Source: Yponomeuta sedellus (Eukaryota; Arthropoda; Insecta; Lepidoptera; Yponomeutidae). From it: a stretch of DNA of 64,000 bases. Within the stretch, counting starts at the first letter, position 1; each line of letters opens with the position of its first letter. This document shows positions 11,298 to 21,930 of this stretch, piece after piece. A model generated the notes under the pieces. That model saw nothing but the letters and a program-made list of their open reading frames with translations. It had not been told where the DNA came from and made no database searches. The position numbers and the translations under genes are program-made. The stretch spans positions 3,267,623-3,331,622 of the forward strand of contig OW203725.1 of the NCBI GenBank assembly GCA_934045075.1. The letters are read 5' to 3'.

Positions 11298-11630
11298 CTA
11301 TGTAGTCTGTGTGACAGACTGACTTGCTTGACTGATCACGTTTGGTTGTTGTGGATTTGCTTTAGTGGTTTTCAATTTTTCTTGGCTATTTTTATTTTTA
11401 TAGCTAACGCCGACGTTTTCGCATACGCCCTGGACACTGAATATTTTACCACGCCTGTTAGTTGTGGTGTTGGGGCAAGACGGCACAAAGCATTTAGAGG
11501 AGAACCCACGATTCATATTACCGGTGCTTGTTATGTTCACGAAACGGGAAGTCCAGAACGCAGCGTTGCAGCGGTCGTCGAGTGATACAGTAACTGAGGT
11601 CCGTGAATTGAATAGCCAGGTCAAATGCAA
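11298..11630 (-). pseudogene. Possible second THAP-like exon
   Basis: This 110-codon minus-strand frame contains KCFVPSCPNTTTNRRGKIFS, which resembles the C-x4-C start of THAP fingers found in lepidopteran transposons. It lies between the two P-like copies and belongs to neither. It may be what is left of an older element into which both inserted. The C-terminal partner residues of a THAP finger are not seen. Confidence 0.35.
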
Positions 11631-11802
11631 GTTCTTAATCTATCGGTGTCCAGGGTAGCAAAAGCAAAATCGTCGGTAAAAATTTTCGAACCAAACAAAC
11701 AACGCAGTGACAACAATTATAATCTGTGCAACAAACATACCGCTGTCTCTCGACTTTTTACATAGTCTGTGGCTTTCTTGACAGTATTCACAGTATTCAG
11801 AC

Positions 11803-12683
11803 CGTAGAGGGAGTAAAACTATAGAGCAAGCCACAGCGCACACATACAAGTTTTAAATGAAACAAACTTCGTAGCGATCATGGGTGAGAAAGAGATAGAA
11901 TAAACAGCAAAAGTGTAACTACTTTTTTTGTTTGCCCCCAGTGTCAAGTTGACGTTTCTGGAGGCAAACAAACGACAAGATTTTGAAAATGTAATCATTT
12001 AACGCTACGCTAGCCGTTTCGAAGAGCAATCGTGTATTTGTGAAATGATATATTAAAAGTGACCTAAATAGAGAAAGTATGGTGAATTGTAGTGTACTCG
12101 TATGCAGAAATCGTCAAGAAAGAGTTTTGGGGGAAGTTTCCTTTCATAGGTAAGTAATGATTGTGTTTCAATTAGTGTTAAGCCCAAAGTTGCCTTGTGT
12201 TGAGTATTTTAGTTAAGTTTCAACTAGTAGCTTTGCAACTAGTCCGTAAGAAAAGCAATTTAATAGAATTTACTTTCCTAACCTAAAAAACCGAAGAGTA
12301 AAAAAATGTTGCCATCCGTTTATGTCGAAAATCCCGATCATTACGTGATGACCGTGTTGGCAGACGTTTTGAATAAGCGATCGTACGATGGGTAAATAAA
12401 AAGTAGTATTTTAGTAGTACGTGTTTTTAATTATACAAAATGACAATTGTTTATTAAACGTTTGCTACATTTTACAAACAATTGTCAGACATGTTGTATG
12501 ATTAATAAAATTCAAAACTTAATCTCCATTTTTATTCATGGACTATGAACGACTGAAATATTTTACCCCACATTATGGCAATTCACTTTTATTGTGGCAA
12601 CATTCACGCACACAAACAAATAATATTCACCGTCGTAAAATCGGTTACACTGTGCCTTGATCTATAGTTCTACTCTATCTACG
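11803..12683 (+). mobile_element. P-element-like (THAP) DNA transposon, copy 2 (short)
   Basis: It has the same inverted ends as copy 1 and the exact 8-bp duplication ATTCAGAC (11795-11802 and 12684-12691). The first 540 bp and last 260 bp match copy 1 closely; the middle of copy 1 is absent, so this is a deletion derivative of 881 bp. The THAP first exon is intact here. Confidence 0.9.
12079..12149 (+). CDS. THAP-type first exon, copy 2
   Basis: It starts MVNCSVLVCRNRQE, ends SFHR plus two bases, and is followed by a GTAAGT donor at 12150. It corresponds to the N-terminal part of a THAP finger (C-x4-C, then the SFHR motif). No following exon is seen in this short copy, so no complete protein can be made from it. 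Confidence 0.65.
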
Positions 12684-12691
12684 ATTCAGAC

Positions 12692-13567
12692 TTTGACTCA
12701 CTCATATGCTAACGCAATCGCGTGACACTACACGGCTGGGCCGCCGTATGACGTCACAAATTCAAATATTTCAAAAAATTATTTCATAGTGATAAACTTA
12801 ATTAATCGAAAAAAAAACGAAATTAGTTTCTTAAAATTACGTCTAATATCAGGAAAAAAATTAAAATACAGCTATCATAAAAAGTTTCCTTCCCTATTTA
12901 CAAGTGGCCAGTGTCTTATACATAAAAACTTTTTTTCGAAAAACTTTCTGAGTATTTGTGTTTTACGGGCATTAGTAACCGTGCATCGCAAGCTGTGCAC
13001 AATTTATAATGATCTTTATTTTAACTAAGGAAATTCCAGATCTGTTTAAATGTATTATATGCTCATTCTATTGTTGCTTGTCACAGTATGTTTCTTATAG
13101 ATAAAATAAAAATATATCTTATCCTAACCAAGCCTAACACGGAAAGACAAACGATTGTCTTTATCACGCAATGTTGTATTTACTTCCTTTTTTCATTAAG
13201 GTATGACAGTTACGTAATTAATTTGGCTGATGATTAATTTTGGAAGAAACATAAGTGTTGTTTGAAGCAACCTTTTATGGCGTATTATTTGACTATACAT
13301 GCAATTAGTTTGTGTTTGTTTTGGAGAAAAATACGCAATAATTCTTCATTCAATCATGTTTTTTTCGACTAACCTGTAAATGAGCGGTAATTATACATTT
13401 TGCGGTATCTTTGTACTTAGTTATTCATTACAAAATTAGTCAGATTTATATTTAACATCTCAGCATTAACATTATACATCGAGGTACGATTGATTCAAGG
13501 ATTTTTTCAGGTTAGATTTCTATAAGATATTTTTTAGCTTATTATATACTCGTAGTAATGAAAGTTC
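12692..13567. other. Unassigned
   Basis: The CCGCCGTATGACGTCAC text at about 12751-12767 is the reverse complement of text at about 9040-9060, perhaps ends of an older outer element. The rest is AT-rich without recognisable content. Confidence 0.35.
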
Positions 13568-13569
13568 TA

Positions 13570-14122
13570 AAGGAAGGCCAATGAGACGAGATAAAGAATG
13601 TAAACAAAGTTTCAGGGGTTCTAAACATTTTTATTTGAATAAATTATAGTTATACAAATTCCGGATTCCTTATTCTAATCGCTGTCGTCTGTGTTAGTCA
13701 AACATGATTCACCGGAAGGGTCCTAGGCTGTCTAGAGCCGCCAAGCTGTGATTGCATAATTAAAACCAACAACTAATTACAATAACAGCAAAAATCAACA
13801 AGAAAACTAACGATAACGGATTAATAAACACAATAAACTTGGTAAATACGGAAACGAAAAAATACGTATAACTTCAAAGGCAATCTAAACAGGAATGAAC
13901 TATTATAGTTCACAATATAGTGGATGACACCAAATGTTGACAACTGCCGTACTGAGAGTTTTCCTGTACCACGAAATACGCAACGACAGCTGTCGTCGAT
14001 CAAATGACGCCATTACCGCATACGTGTGATAAGGACAGAGATAATAATCGCTCACTATCGCAATGTAACTCAGTAACGGCCCGTTTCTTTACATTCTTTA
14101 TCTCGTCTCATTGGCCTTCCTT
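13570..14122. mobile_element. TA-flanked inverted-repeat element (MITE, Tc1/mariner type)
   Basis: The ends AAGGAAGGCCAATGAGACGA and its reverse complement at 14103-14122 form an inverted repeat of about 34 bp. TA lies on both sides (13568-13569 and 14123-14124). There is no transposase frame. Confidence 0.85.
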
Positions 14123-14330
14123 TAGTAATTCTTTGAGTTTCTTTAAATAATCTTATTGCCATATACTTTAGAGTTATATTTAGTAACTTAGTGGTTCTAT
14201 CTTGTTAGAAGGTTAGCACGGTGCAGAGGGCGCGCGGGTTTACGTTCCACTTGGTCTAGGATTGTTTTCTTTCTATGTAAAGCTTCAATTGACTTCTTTT
14301 TACACATGACAAGATCATATTCTTCTAAGA

Positions 14331-14578
14331 ACTTCCGTGCTTGCATGGCACGTTAAGCCTTTGGTGCCGGCTGTCATGTAATGGCAGCTATTAAGCCATG
14401 TCAGAGGCCTTATGGAGGCTTGATAACTACTGACAGTAAGGCCTGCCACTGTACTACAACCCTCCACAAACCTGGACTTGGCCCCCGTGGTGGTATATGG
14501 CCTAAGCTTTATGTCTTACAGAAAAAGACCCGTGCCCCGGCAGTGGGGACATACAAGGGTTGATATCGATGATATCGA
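14331..14578 (+). mobile_element. 5S-SINE family copy lacking the 5S head
   Basis: It starts at ACTTCCGTGC and ends at GGGTTGATATCGATGATATCG. No target duplication was found. Confidence 0.7.
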
Positions 14579-15478
14579 CAGTATCATAGTGACAGTCACA
14601 TAACCTGAAACTAAAAGCGAAACCGGTCGTTTGAAAAGACATGCCGTTTGTCGTTCCTTCTATTCACCTCCAGAGCATTGTGCCTTAACGATGAGTGGTG
14701 TTGCCTTTTTTAATGCTTCTCTTTCTTTTATGAGAAGCATTAAGAAACTCGAAATCTTCCACATGAGAAGCTTTCGTAATATTTTGAGGATATTGAAGAC
14801 CAGGCTTAAGATGCTACGCGTTTGTCTGTAGGTCTGTTTTCTACATCACGACAGATTACGAGGAACCGCTGGGCGACATATTTTTGTCTTCTGGTTACTA
14901 GATGCCGCTTATACCTACCAACGGTAATATGCTACTTAATTTGGGTCACCAGATACAATTTTTAGTTCATTATGACAATTTGATTTGGATTGTGTTATAC
15001 TGTTATATAGGTACTGTGATTTAAAAAAATATGTACCATACTAACGAAGATACAACAATTTTACTAACACAAATAAAATATTGTAATTTTAAATGTAAAT
15101 ATGGACGTATAATTGTCTGAAATAAATAAATTTAATTGAATTGCGTACCCGAGTCTACCTACTAATTAATCTGTGGCTTAAACGACTTTGCAATGTTCAT
15201 GGAATTGTCACAGTGAATCATGAATCGTAGTTCTATGAAATAGAGCATGTAGGGTAACGAGCGAACGCGAGTAGCATCAACCCCCCAAGTTCCTTCGAGT
15301 AACCGCAAGATTGCAGATTAATCTTCGCTGGTCACCAAGGCGACACCTGTATTTAATTACAAGTACATTAATTAGAGTCGGAACGCCAACCGTATCGAGG
15401 CCTCCATTCATCATTGAATACGGCCCATTCCACTCCGCACGAAAAATTGTCGTAATATTTTCTTTAAGTAGCCTATAA
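14579..15478. other. Unassigned
   Basis: AT-rich, with short open frames only. Nothing recognised. Confidence 0.4.
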
Positions 15479-15615
15479 AAGTCCCAGTGTAGGGCACAAG
15501 CCTTCTCTATAAGAGAGAATAGAGGCTTAATTACCCTTGCCCAGCGCGGATTGGCAATATCAGGCGCTGAGGAATTTGAGTACCTCAGACACTCAGGTTT
15601 CCTCACGATGTCAAT
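15479..15615 (-). mobile_element. Fragment of a lepidopteran SINE body
   Basis: CTCTATAAGAGAGAATAGAGG, GGATTGGCAAT, CTGAGGTATTTGA-like text and TTTCCTCACGATG are, on the minus strand, the body of a dispersed tRNA-type SINE. Fragments of the same body are scattered through the window. Confidence 0.6.
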
Positions 15616-15648
15616 ACCACATGCTAACTATAAAGGAAAGAAAACATT

Positions 15649-16016
15649 ACACTACTTTTATTTTTAATGCACTAACCCGTGCTAAGGACAATTTTAAAAA
15701 CCTATTTAGAGGCTAAAAATTCCACCCATGCCGGGATTCGAACCCGCGACCTCTGGCTATCCGTGCCAGCGCTCTTTCCAACTGAAAACCTAACTGCAAA
15801 GTAGGTACTCGGGGCTGTAAGTGCTGCAATTTACTTCAGCCAGATGTCGCTGCCTGTACGTAATACAGAGAATAGTGTAGAGGTTCGAAATTTCACTGAT
15901 GCCGGTGAGTCGCCCATTAGCTCTGTTGGAAAGAGCGCTGGCACGGATAGCCAGAGGTCGCGGGTTCGAATCCCGGCATAGGTGGAATTTTTAGCCTCTA
16001 ACTAGGTTTTTAAAAA
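15649..16016 (+). mobile_element. Fold-back tRNA-like element
   Basis: It opens with the family end CTACTTTTATTTTTAATGCAC, then a minus-strand tRNA-like unit, then a plus-strand part with the full tRNA-like unit (15905-15985), ending ACTAGGTTTTT. It is flanked by AAAACATT (15641-15648 and 16017-16024). Box A and box B motifs (TTAGCTCTGTTGG, GGTTCGAATCC) are present. Confidence 0.8.
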
Positions 16017-16258
16017 AAAACATTGTGAGGAAACAATCTACGGCTTGACTTGACTGCTTTTTCCTGTGGGCTAGGCCTACAAAGCTGTCAAAATGATATT
16101 AAGGCTGGGCTGCTGAACTTTTCTCTCAACGGTTTTGAAGCACACTGGAAATAGCCTACATTCATCATTGAATAATAACGCAATTAATATTAATTTCCGA
16201 CGTCTAGATATGGTGGGGTGACCACGTGTTATAACTGTGAAAAGACTTTTTAAGCCCT

Positions 16259-16994
16259 ATTACACTATTTTTATTTTTAATGCACTAACCCGTGCTAAGG
16301 AACAAATTTAAAAACCTATTTAGAGGCTAAAAATTTCACATATGCCAGGATTCGAACCCGCAACCTCTGGCTATCCGTACCAGCGCTCTACCAATTGAGC
16401 CAATGGGTGACTCATGGCATCAGTTAAATTTCGAACCTCTTTACAATATTCTCTGTATTACGTACAGGCAGCGACATCTGACTTAAGCAAATTGCATTAC
16501 TTACAGCCCCGACCACCTACTTTGCAGTTAGGTTTAACATCGGAACGATATCACTGTACCCACATGATTACACTTTTTTTTATTTTTAATGCACTAACCC
16601 GTGCTAAGGAACAAATTTAAAAACCTATTTAGAGGCTAAAAATTTCACCCATGCCGGGATTCGAACCCTCTAAATAGGTTTTTAAATTTGTTCCTTAGCA
16701 CGGGTTAGTGCATTAAAAATAAAAATAGTGTAATCATGTGGGTACAGTGATATCGTTCCGATGTTAAACCTAACTGCAAAGTAGGTGGTCGGGGCTATAA
16801 GTAATGCAATTTGCTTAAGTCAGATGTCGCTGCCTGTACGTAATACAGAGAATATTGTAAAGAGGTTCGAAATTTCACTGATGCCGTGAGTCGCCCATTG
16901 GCTCAATTGGTAGAGCGCTGGTACGGATAGCCAGAGGTTGCGGGTTCGAATCCCGGCATGGGTGAAATTTTTAGCCTCTAAATAGGTTTTTAAA
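16259..16994 (+). mobile_element. Fold-back tRNA-like element, long palindrome
   Basis: Two arms of about 320 bp (16310-16631 and 16667-16990) are near-perfect reverse complements round a spacer of about 35 bp. Each arm holds the whole tRNA-like unit and its 5' flank. The flanks read TTTTTAAGCCCT and TTTTTAAGACCT (16247-16258 and 16995-17006), a duplication with one mismatch. Confidence 0.85.
16892..16965 (+). other. tRNA-like Pol III promoter unit (not a tRNA gene)
   Basis: CGCCCAT pairs with ATGGGTG as an acceptor stem, GGCTC with GAGC as a D stem, and CTGGT/GCCAG flank a loop ACGGATA. Box A is TGGCTCAATTGG and box B GGTTCGAATCC. Position 33 would be C, not U, and a GGA (Ser) anticodon without a long variable arm is abnormal, so I read it as a promoter relic inside the repeat. 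Confidence 0.7.
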
Positions 16995-17006
16995 TTTTTA
17001 AGACCT

Positions 17007-17835
17007 TTTTAGGATTCCGTAGTCAACAAGAAACGAGTGTCAGCGAGTGTTATTGCTACTATAACTTTATAAATGTACAATTCTACATGCACTGTGATGA
17101 GCAAAAATATTGTAATTTTGAAATTATTTGGTTGGTAGATGTTTTTTCTACGTATAATTATAGGCAGCGGAGTGATTATGATGGATAACGGCAAACCCCG
17201 GGAGCCAAGATAAATCATTGCGGGACCTAGGCGCGCGCGCAACAAGCGTGAAAAAAGCAATTTCTTACGACACTCGTACACTGCATCCGGGTGAGTTACT
17301 AAGCTAAAAAGAGGCAGAAAATAGGTACACAAAATAGTACATCACTAAGGTTTGTAAAACTCTTAATCGTAGACTTGGTATTTTAGGAACGATTTAAGTT
17401 ATTTTCGAATTTTATAACTTCAATATTTAACTAACTTTTACTAGTAATAAGCAACAGTGATGTATGTTTGAATTGTGTCTTTTTTATTGTTTTTTCAGAC
17501 CCTTAAAAAGAAAGTGTCGAAACGGGAATGATTTAGATCCATAATTTATTGATTTTTAGCCAAGTATAGTGATTTGTAACTCCAGCAGTAGATAAGTATT
17601 TTTCTAAGTACATACTAAATCAAGTATTTTACCTGAATCACCACTGAACACTTTAGTAATCAGTGCTGCCAAAGTGAACTATTGGTAGAAAACACTGTTA
17701 ATATTGACAGTCCTCACTGCCGCCATTTACGTTTTTCTAAGACAAAAATGTTGTAATGAATGCATTTCAGAAAACTGGACTTTATAAATATAAATGAAAC
17801 TGTTAACTTCAATAAACTAAACCTAATGTTATACA
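17007..17835. other. Unassigned
   Basis: No repeat or gene recognised. Confidence 0.35.
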
Positions 17836-18018
17836 TCTATAATATAAAAATAATTCGCTGAGTTCGTTGGTAAGCGCAAATCTCGAGAGCAACTGAACCG
17901 ATTTTTCTAACTATTTTTTTTAGAATATTCCTTGAAGTACTCGTACGAGGAAGGTTCTTAGGGAGAGAAAATTGAAGAATCGACTGCTAGGCGGTACGAA
18001 GTTCGCTGGGTCAGCTAG
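17836..18018 (+). mobile_element. Short non-autonomous Helitron
   Basis: It begins TCTATAATATAAAAATAATTC and ends GGGTCAGCTAG, between host A and T, as Helitrons do (5' TC, 3' CTRR). A related copy lies reversed at 27566-27733. Confidence 0.75.
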
Positions 18019-18156
18019 TTGTTCATATAAGTATTCGTCCCTACCTCCATTATGTGGCTACAATCCACAAACCAAATGCTACTTAGCATAAAGTGTGCCT
18101 TTGCATGAAACACTTTGTGTTTTGTGCAATTAATATTAATTAATAATAAGTAACAG

Positions 18157-18487
18157 CAAAGCGCTCTTGGCCTAGGCAAACCGAGTGATTGGATTCAATC
18201 ACTTGAGTTAAACAACAACAGGCACGGTACAGGATGGGTAACCGTCCCGTGACTACCGCTAGAGGCATTTTTCCAAGCGCCTCCGTGCTTCGCAAGGCAC
18301 GTTAAGTCGTTGGTGCCGGCTGTCAAGAAATGGCAGTCGTTAAGACATATCACAGGCCTTATGGGCGGCTTGATAACTTCTGACAAGAAGGCCCGCCACT
18401 GTCTTACTGTGGTGGAGTATGGCCTAAGCTTCCTGCGATGCAGGAAGAGACCCGTACCCAACAGTGAGGACATACAAGGGTTGATAT
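18157..18487 (+). mobile_element. 5S-rRNA-like SINE, near full length
   Basis: The head has CTTGAGTTAAACAACAACAG, a gap near the GCGCGGTCAGG motif, then GGATGGGTAACCG. The body and the 3' end GGGTTGATATC follow. A decayed duplication (AAGTAACAGCAAA against AAGTTAAGGCAAA) is possible. Confidence 0.75.
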
Positions 18488-18537
18488 CTTAAGTTAAGGC
18501 AAACACAAATGTCAACTTACGTTAAATAATCTGTGTC

Positions 18538-18708
18538 TCACGAAGCGGCAGCTTCCTCCATAGTATTTTTTGCAGCTCTGGCATGGTCCGAGATTAAAAA
18601 GCATTTTGTCTTTGCGCCACTGATACGGGTTGCAGTGTATTCGAATTCTTGGCCAGTTGGCGTAAAAACGAAATAATTACACTTTTCTTGGTTAAAATAA
18701 GGAATTAA
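18538..18708 (-). CDS. Possible exon or gene relic of unknown function
   Basis: A minus-strand frame of 57 codons between stops reads like coding text (for example FVFTPTGQEFEYTATRISG and KCFLISDHARAAKNTMEEAA). The same stretch in another frame ends at a GTAAGT, so the frame choice is uncertain. There is no ATG at the start; it would be a terminal exon. It matches no family I can name. Confidence 0.25.
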   Translation of the reverse strand, partial: LIPYFNQEKCNYFVFTPTGQEFEYTATRISGAKTKCFLISDHARAAKNTMEEAAAS

Positions 18709-19019
18709 TTAGGCTAAGAGGAGTAGCTGGCAACAAGTGTTTTTGCTAACAGGTTTCACTTAGATGGAATATTTACCAGCTACCTTTGGTTGCGAACATA
18801 TTTAAAGGATTTTTTTTCCTAAATAAATAAAAACAAACACGTACCCTACTGTGGAAATAAAAGCAGAATAAGGCACAAATCAAGTTAAGACATTTTTAAC
18901 CAACCGACTAAAAATTGCAGGTTTTTTCAGCGTGTGTAAGTAAGTATATTTGTTTTCTTATGACTAGAAGGAAGTGAAAAATTAAAGACACTGACGCGAT
19001 ATGGAAGTATCACTAGCTA

Positions 19020-19276
19020 CAGTCTATTTATTCTTACTTGTCCAATTTAGTAAACAATATCCTACCCTTAAACTGTAACTTTTTAGTCCAAAACTGCCAT
19101 ATTTCCATAAATGAAGTAACTTGGAACACTCTTTTAGATAACACGCTGCCAATTTTATAAACATAGTTCATGGTAGTTCATGAATTTGCAACAAAATGTC
19201 TAGTTTAGGCACCTAATCTCAATTTTAAGGTTAGAATCTTGTTTACTGAATTGGACAAGTAAGAATAAATAGACTG
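19020..19276. mobile_element. Tc1-type MITE
   Basis: The ends CAGTCTATTTATTCTTACTT and its reverse complement form an inverted repeat of about 36 bp with TA on both sides (19018-19019, 19277-19278). The CAGT start is typical of Tc1 relatives. It does not code. Confidence 0.85.
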
Positions 19277-19514
19277 TACATAATATTATCATTATGAAAT
19301 ATACTATCTTGAAATTCGTGTCGGTTCAATTTTGTCATTTACCTATGTTCTCACTTATCTACCTGCAGATTTTTCCGCTTTTCTACTTCTCTTGTCTTCT
19401 TAAGATAATATTAAATTATAAAATTGTTTTATAAAAGACGATGATTCACTGAAGGCTGTGATTTTAGTTGAGCGGGTAAGGCGCAAATATTTAAAAAATA
19501 ACGTAAACCCTGTA

Positions 19515-19693
19515 TTAACCTATTTAGAGGCTAAAAATTCCACCCATGCCGGGATTCGAACCCGCGACCTCTGGCTATCCGTGCCAGAGGTCGCGGGTTC
19601 GAATCCCGGCATGGGTGGAATTTTTAGCCTCTAAATAGGTTTTTAAAATTGTCCTTAGCACGGGTTAGTGCATTAAAAATAAAAATAGTATAA
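19515..19693 (-). mobile_element. Fold-back tRNA-like element, compact hairpin
   Basis: Arms of about 58 bp (19518-19575 and 19583-19640) are near-perfect reverse complements round a 7-nt loop TATCCGT. The family end CACGGGTTAGTGCATTAAAA follows on the right. The tRNA-like unit is reduced to its 3' half in each arm. Confidence 0.85.
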
Positions 19694-19714
19694 CTAAATA
19701 TCATAAAAAATAGT

Positions 19715-19905
19715 ATTTGCACCCGTGGTAATTAAGCCCATACTCTCTCTATCTCTCACTCTTTCTCTCTCTAAGAAAAAGCCTGTGCCCTGCAGAGAGA
19801 GATATATATATATATATATAGGCTAAGTCTATACTCTTAGGTTAAGGATTATCTGCGTTTTCCTTTCCTTTTTTATGTACAATAAAGTGTTTTCTATCTA
19901 AGTAA
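19715..19905 (+). repeat. SINE-body fragment, (TA)n run and LINE tail
   Basis: GGTAATTAAGCCCATACTCTC belongs to the dispersed SINE body. A TA repeat follows at 19803-19821, then an ACAATAAAGTG LINE-type 3' end with CTAT. Confidence 0.55.
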
Positions 19906-19913
19906 AAAAAAAC

Positions 19914-20021
19914 TGGTCGCGGGTTCACCACCTCACCTCATCAGACAAAGTGGTCGCGTTTTCGACTCCCGCCATGGTTGGAATTTTTATCCTCTAAATA
20001 AGTTTTTAAAAAAAACTCTGT
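19914..20021 (+). mobile_element. Decayed fold-back tRNA-like copy
   Basis: GGTCGCGGGTTC and TCCTCTAAATAAGTTTTTAAA are recognisable, with many changes between. Confidence 0.5.
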
Positions 20022-20229
20022 TATTTCAAATTAATATCAAAACAGGACAAATCACACAGAAAAAAAACAAAGTGAAAGCTATTTAAAATATTGCGCATTG
20101 CAAAACTAATCCGATGAATAACCAATATGGCGAACCTAAGGTGTTACTAGTATAAATCTTTCCATTAAAATATAAGATAAACTATCCATTAAAATATTAA
20201 ACTGAAATAAAAATTTAGTAACAGAATAT

Positions 20230-20490
20230 CGTTATCGTTATCAACCCTTGTATGTCCCCACTGTTGGGGCACGGGTCTCTTCCTGCATCGCAGGAAGGTT
20301 AGGCCATACTCCACCACGGGGGCCAAGTACGGGTTGGTGGAGGATTGTAAGACAGTGGCGGGCCTTACTGTCAGAAGTTATCAAGCCACCCATAAGGCCT
20401 CTGACATGGCTTAACGACTGCCATTATATGACATCCGGCACCAACGGCTTAACGTGCCTTGCGAAGCACGAAAGCGCTCGGAAAAATATA
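20230..20490 (-). mobile_element. 5S-SINE family copy lacking the 5S head
   Basis: Minus-strand body and 3' end with a GATAAC-type tail (20230-20245). It is flanked by the exact 11-bp duplication TAACAGAATAT (20219-20229 and 20491-20501). Confidence 0.9.
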
Positions 20491-20799
20491 TAACAGAATA
20501 TAAAAAACTAATTTTATATAAGCTAATACTTATGCACGAATTCTTATTATGTAAATATTTACAAGTAAAAAACTTGCCTTGGGTCGGTGTCCCACGGCAG
20601 GCACCAATTGAATTAGACTTTTGCTCATTTTATTTGAAATTATTGTATAGAGAGGCGTTACCTTGCGGAAATCCATAATAGCATTTAAAAGTAAAAATTA
20701 CTTTGCTAAATTCCGCCAAAAATCCCACAAGCACCATGCGGTTAGTTAATGCATACTTAATTACTTGAAATTATTATAAAACCAAAAACTGGTAAACTT

Positions 20800-21021
20800 A
20801 AAAACCTATTTTGAGGTTAAAAATTTCACCCATGCCAGGATTCGAACCCGCAACCTCTGACTATCCGTGCCAGCGCTCTACCAATTGAGCCAATGGGCGA
20901 CTCATCGGCATCAGTGAAATTTCGAACCTCTTTACACTATTCTCTGTATTACGTACAGGCATAATAGGTTTTTAAATTTTTCCTTAGCACGGGTTAGTGC
21001 ATTAAAAATAAAAATAGTATA
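20800..21021 (-). mobile_element. Fold-back tRNA-like element
   Basis: The left end is AAAAACCTATTTTGAGG, then a reversed tRNA-like unit (20827-20900) and its flank, then a short mirrored end TAATAGGTTTTTAAATTTT plus the family terminus. Flanks ACTGGTAAACTT and ACTAGTAAACTT (20788-20799, 21022-21033) differ by one base. Confidence 0.85.
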
Positions 21022-21370
21022 ACTAGTAAACTTGTTAAATTTCTAAATTGTACACGCTTGTCATGCTGAGGCGCCTATTAAATACTCTGGTAATCCTCAA
21101 GCTTAAGACTTTTTAGCAACCGAGTTTTTATTTTTACAATTTCTATTCTTCACAAATAAGTACCATCCTCTCCCAAAGTTACGCCAGACTGATTCATTTG
21201 TCTCAGAGATGTAAATGATATGCTTCCACCGAGACAGAAATGTCATTGCCGACATCAAAAAGAATAATATTGCAAACCGAAACGAAATTAAGCTCGGCAT
21301 GCTTGTCTTTGACGTAGAAGAGGTAATATAAAACAGGTATCATTCTTAAGATCCGTACAGCTAAGTCTAT

Positions 21371-21571
21371 GCGTTGCAAGGCACGATAAGCCGTTGGTGC
21401 CGGCTGTCATGAACCGGCAGTCGTTAAGACATGTCAGAGGGCGGCTTGATAATATCTGGCCCGCCACTGTCTTCCCTGCCCCCGTGGTGGAGTATGGCCT
21501 TCCAGCGAAACACAAAGAGACCCGTGCCTCAGCAGAGGTCAGCAGTAGCGACATACAAAAGGTTGATATCA
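21371..21571 (+). mobile_element. 5S-SINE family copy, partial
   Basis: It runs from GTTGCAAGGCACG to AAGGTTGATATC with internal deletions. Confidence 0.65.
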
Positions 21572-21824
21572 GTAACAGAAAAAGCCTGTGGGACGTTTAT
21601 AAGCTATAAAAAAATGTGCAGTGCAAGGATTTGTCATTTTCAACCGACTTCAAAAAAAGGAGGAGGTTCTCAATTCGACCCGTATGTTTTTCTATGTTTG
21701 TTACGCGATAACTCCGCCAAATTATGAACCGATTTGAACAAATCTTTTTTCGGCGTATAGGTAATTCCTCAAGTGTAGTCCCATTTAAATTTAATAATAA
21801 AATAATTAACTTTTAAAAAAAATA

Positions 21825-21930
21825 AAACCGACTTCAAATGCGTGAACACAAAAAAAACTAAAAAATAATTAACTTTTTTAAAAAAATAAAACCGACTTCA
21901 AATGCGTGAACACAAAAAAAACTAAAAATT
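21825..21930 (+). repeat. Tandem pair, unit about 67 bp
   Basis: AACCGACTTCAAATGCGTGA with the following A-rich stretch occurs twice in a row, at the left edge of the palindrome. Confidence 0.7.

Noticed and set aside
9000..12790. One large outer DNA transposon
   Set aside because: Only a short TGACGTCATACG match supports the outer ends; kept as a hint, not a feature.
16892..16965. Functional tRNA gene
   Set aside because: The fold and box A/B are good, but C replaces U33, a Ser anticodon lacks the long arm,and the unit recurs in many copies inside a repeat.
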